Source of the DNA: Alphaproteobacteria bacterium
GTDB lineage: Bacteria > Pseudomonadota > Alphaproteobacteria > CACIAM-22H2
Reading direction: 5' to 3'
NCBI GenBank assembly: GCA_017308135.1
Contig: JAFKFM010000006.1
Coordinates: 437,724 to 501,723, forward strand
Length of the DNA stretch: 64,000 nucleotides
Shown here: positions 62,513 through 64,000 of the stretch, in pieces
Position numbering within the stretch: the first letter of the stretch is position 1
How the letters are laid out: each line of letters opens with the position of its first letter
The notes under the pieces: model-generated
Told to the model about the DNA's origin: nothing
The model's input: the letters and a program-made list of their open reading frames with translations, nothing else
Databases searched by the model: none
Program-made: the position numbers and the translations under genes

Positions 62513-63678
62513 GGATCGGCGGCGTCGCGCAAGCCGTCGCCCAGGAAGTTGAACGCCAGCACGGTGACGATCACCGGCACGACCGGCAGCAACAGCCACG
62601 GGTAAAGCGCCACGACGTTGATGTTCTGCGCTTCGGTCAGCAACACGCCCCAAGACGTGATCGGCGGGCGCAGGCCCAGCCCCAGGAACGACAACGCCGT
62701 CTCGCCCAGGATCATCGTCGGGATCGCCAGCGTCGCCGACGCGATCAGATGGCTCATGAAGCTGGGCACGAGGTGGCGGAAGATCACGCGCTTGGGGCTC
62801 GCCCCCATCAGCGTCGCGGCCGTGCAGAAATCCTCCTCGCGCAAGGCTAGCAGCTTCGAGCGCACCGCGCGGCCCAGGCCCGTCCAGCCGATCAGGCCCA
62901 GGATCAGCGTGATGCCGAAATAGATGTAGATCGGGCTCCACGACACGGGCAGGGCGGCCGACAGCGCCATCCACAGCGGCAATTCCGGGAAGGAGCGGAT
63001 GATCTCGATCATGCGCTGGATGACCATATCGACCCAGCCGCCGTAATAGCCGGCGAGCCCGCCCAGCACGATGCCCAGGATGAATTTCACCATCACGCCG
63101 ATCAGGCCGATGGTCAGCGAAATCCGCGTGCCATAGGCGAGACGGCTGAACATATCGCGCCCCAGCCGGTCGGTGCCGAGCAGGAAGAACGTGCCGCCTT
63201 CCGCGGCACAGACGAAATGCCAGGAACCCGGAACCAAGCCCATCCATTCCCACGAATCGCCTTTGCAGAAAAACCGCAACGGCTGAACCTTGGCGGGGTT
63301 CGGCGTGTACTCGCGTTTCAGCGTGTCGAGGTCGAGCGTGTAGTCGAAGCCGTAGACGAAGGGCCCGACGAAGCGCCCTTCGTGGAACAGATGCACCGCC
63401 TGCGGCGGCGCATAGATATGGTCGATATTGCGCGTGCCCACGCCGTAGGGTGCAATCATCTCGCTGAACAGGATCGACACGTACAAGAATACGAGCAGCA
63501 CGCCCGACCATAGCGCGAGCTTGTGGCGCTTCAGCTTCCACCACATCAGCCGCCATTGCGTGGCCATGTAGTAGCGCTCGAGCTTGGGGTCGAGCTTCTC
63601 GCCGTCATACGGATCGAATGTCTCGCGCCGTACGTAATGCGCCAGCTTGTCGCTCTCGTTCGCGCGGGTATCGGTCAT
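62503..63678 (-). CDS. ABC transporter permease, dipeptide/oligopeptide type (OppC/YejE-like)
   Basis: 391 aa. One N-terminal helix (about 54-75), a periplasmic domain of about 90 residues carrying 'PFVYGFDYTLDLDTLKREY', then five helices. The permease EAA loop is 'EDFCTAATLMGASPKRVIFRHLVP'; 'FFLLGTDRLGRDMFSRLAYGTRISL' and 'GETALSFLGLGLRPPITSWG' are OppC hallmarks. The big insert before 'LGTDRLGRD' is typical of the YejE clade, which imports microcin C-like or larger peptides. The start overlaps the stop of the upstream permease gene. Confidence 0.93.
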   Translation of the reverse strand: MTDTRANESDKLAHYVRRETFDPYDGEKLDPKLERYYMATQWRLMWWKLKRHKLALWSGVLLVFLYVSILFSEMIAPYGVGTRNIDHIYAPPQAVHLFHEGRFVGPFVYGFDYTLDLDTLKREYTPNPAKVQPLRFFCKGDSWEWMGLVPGSWHFVCAAEGGTFFLLGTDRLGRDMFSRLAYGTRISLTIGLIGVMVKFILGIVLGGLAGYYGGWVDMVIQRMIEIIRSFPELPLWMALSAALPVSWSPIYIYFGITLILGLIGWTGLGRAVRSKLLALREEDFCTAATLMGASPKRVIFRHLVPSFMSHLIASATLAIPTMILGETALSFLGLGLRPPITSWGVLLTEAQNINVVALYPWLLLPVVPVIVTVLAFNFLGDGLRDAADPYK

Positions 63679-64000
63679 TTGCCGGCCCCGCCATGCAGAC
63701 GGATGCGCGGGTCGAGCGCGGCCAGCGCCACGTCCGACAGAAACACGCCCAGCACGATCAGCACCGCTTCGATCATCAGGAACGATCCGGCCAGGAACAT
63801 GTCCTGGCTGCGCAAGGCCGCCAGCAGCATCGGCCCGTTGGTCGGCAGGCTCATCACCACCGAAACGATCGCAGCGCCGGAGATGAGCTGCGGTAGCAAA
63901 TCGCCGATATCGGCGATGAAGGGGTTCAGCGCCATGCGCAACGGATATTTGAACAGCGCGCGGCCCGGCGGCAGACCCTTGGCGCGCGCGGTGACGACGT
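63675..64000 (-). CDS. ABC transporter permease, OppB/YejB-like (partial)
   Basis: C-terminal 108 residues only; the gene continues past the window end. The EAA loop 'VVTARAKGLPPGRALFKYPL' and 'RMALNPFIADIGDLLPQLISG' are visible, then two helices, 'MLLAALRSQDMFLAGSFLMIEAVLIVLGVFLSDVALAALDPRIRL' in pattern, ending typical for OppB. It overlaps the OppC-type gene by 4 bases. The binding protein and ATPase are presumably upstream, outside the window. Confidence 0.9.
   Translation of the reverse strand, partial: VVTARAKGLPPGRALFKYPLRMALNPFIADIGDLLPQLISGAAIVSVVMSLPTNGPMLLAALRSQDMFLAGSFLMIEAVLIVLGVFLSDVALAALDPRIRLHGGAGK

Noticed and set aside
1..64000. tRNA, rRNA, CRISPR array, insertion sequence or prophage
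   Set aside because: No cloverleaf-type segment, direct-repeat array, transposase or phage gene was recognised while reading the window. Small RNAs cannot be excluded by eye.

Overview
The window is a GC-rich (about two thirds G+C), gene-dense stretch of an alphaproteobacterial chromosome. Gene content and order (hisB-hisH-hisA-hisF-hisE-HIT next to hslVU; secB/Tim44-like/mltA/smr; dnaQ-coaE-aroE-maf-ppsR; hemE-hemH...hemJ-rho; mnmE-mnmG-rsmG-parA-parB...holA/leuS) match Rhodospirillales-type genomes. I cannot name a genus. I see no rRNA, tRNA, CRISPR, IS element or phage gene.

Layout. 0-1.7 kb: a truncated PIN-domain protein and a FAD monooxygenase. 1.6-5.5 kb: leftward histidine operon. 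5.6-7.6 kb: hslVU. 7.6-14 kb: two tandem glycine-zipper lipoproteins, an XRE regulator, Smr, an FMN hydroxy-acid dehydrogenase, a LysR regulator, a GST, MltA and a Tim44-like protein. 14-18.8 kb: histidine phosphatase and SecB, then a leftward dnaQ-coaE-aroE-maf-ppsR run. 18.8-19.2 kb: a gene-free block between ppsR and hemE that looks like the replication origin. 19.2-27.4 kb: hemE, hemH, an inserted O-acetylation module (MBOAT plus two SGNH proteins), hemJ and rho. 27.4-36.9 kb: accessory genes (multi-PAS histidine kinase, cupin, quinone reductase, dienelactone hydrolase, a coupled operon of small unknown proteins, a Tat-exported solute-binding protein, tatA). 36.9-42.9 kb: mnmE, mnmG, rsmG, parA, parB. 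42.9-51.8 kb: membrane protein, SLT transglycosylase, holA, TPR-methyltransferase, leuS, DUF3576 lipoprotein. 52-64 kb: porin, SPINDLY-type glycosyltransferase, YggS, LolA-like protein, aldo/keto reductase, TorF-type porin, a three-gene regulator/MBL/methyltransferase operon, and two dipeptide-type ABC permeases (the last cut by the window end).

The most interesting signals concern chromosome replication and segregation. (1) The ppsR-hemE gap carries DnaA-box-like sites, repeated CGGGGATAA motifs and an AT-rich tract. Core genes run leftward on its left and mostly rightward on its right, as expected for oriC. (2) Two palindromes built on GTTTCTCGAGAAAC flank mnmG, one upstream of it and one inside the first codons of rsmG. 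They look like parS sites whose usual CACGTG centre has become CTCGAG, and the ParB encoded 1.4 kb downstream has an unusual DNA-binding region. (3) The mnmG leader also has a perfect consensus DnaA box. Other regulatory candidates are a rho leader with a 17-codon ORF over a terminator-like hairpin, and an hslV start that appears to be leaderless. All calls are from reading the sequence. No database search was run.
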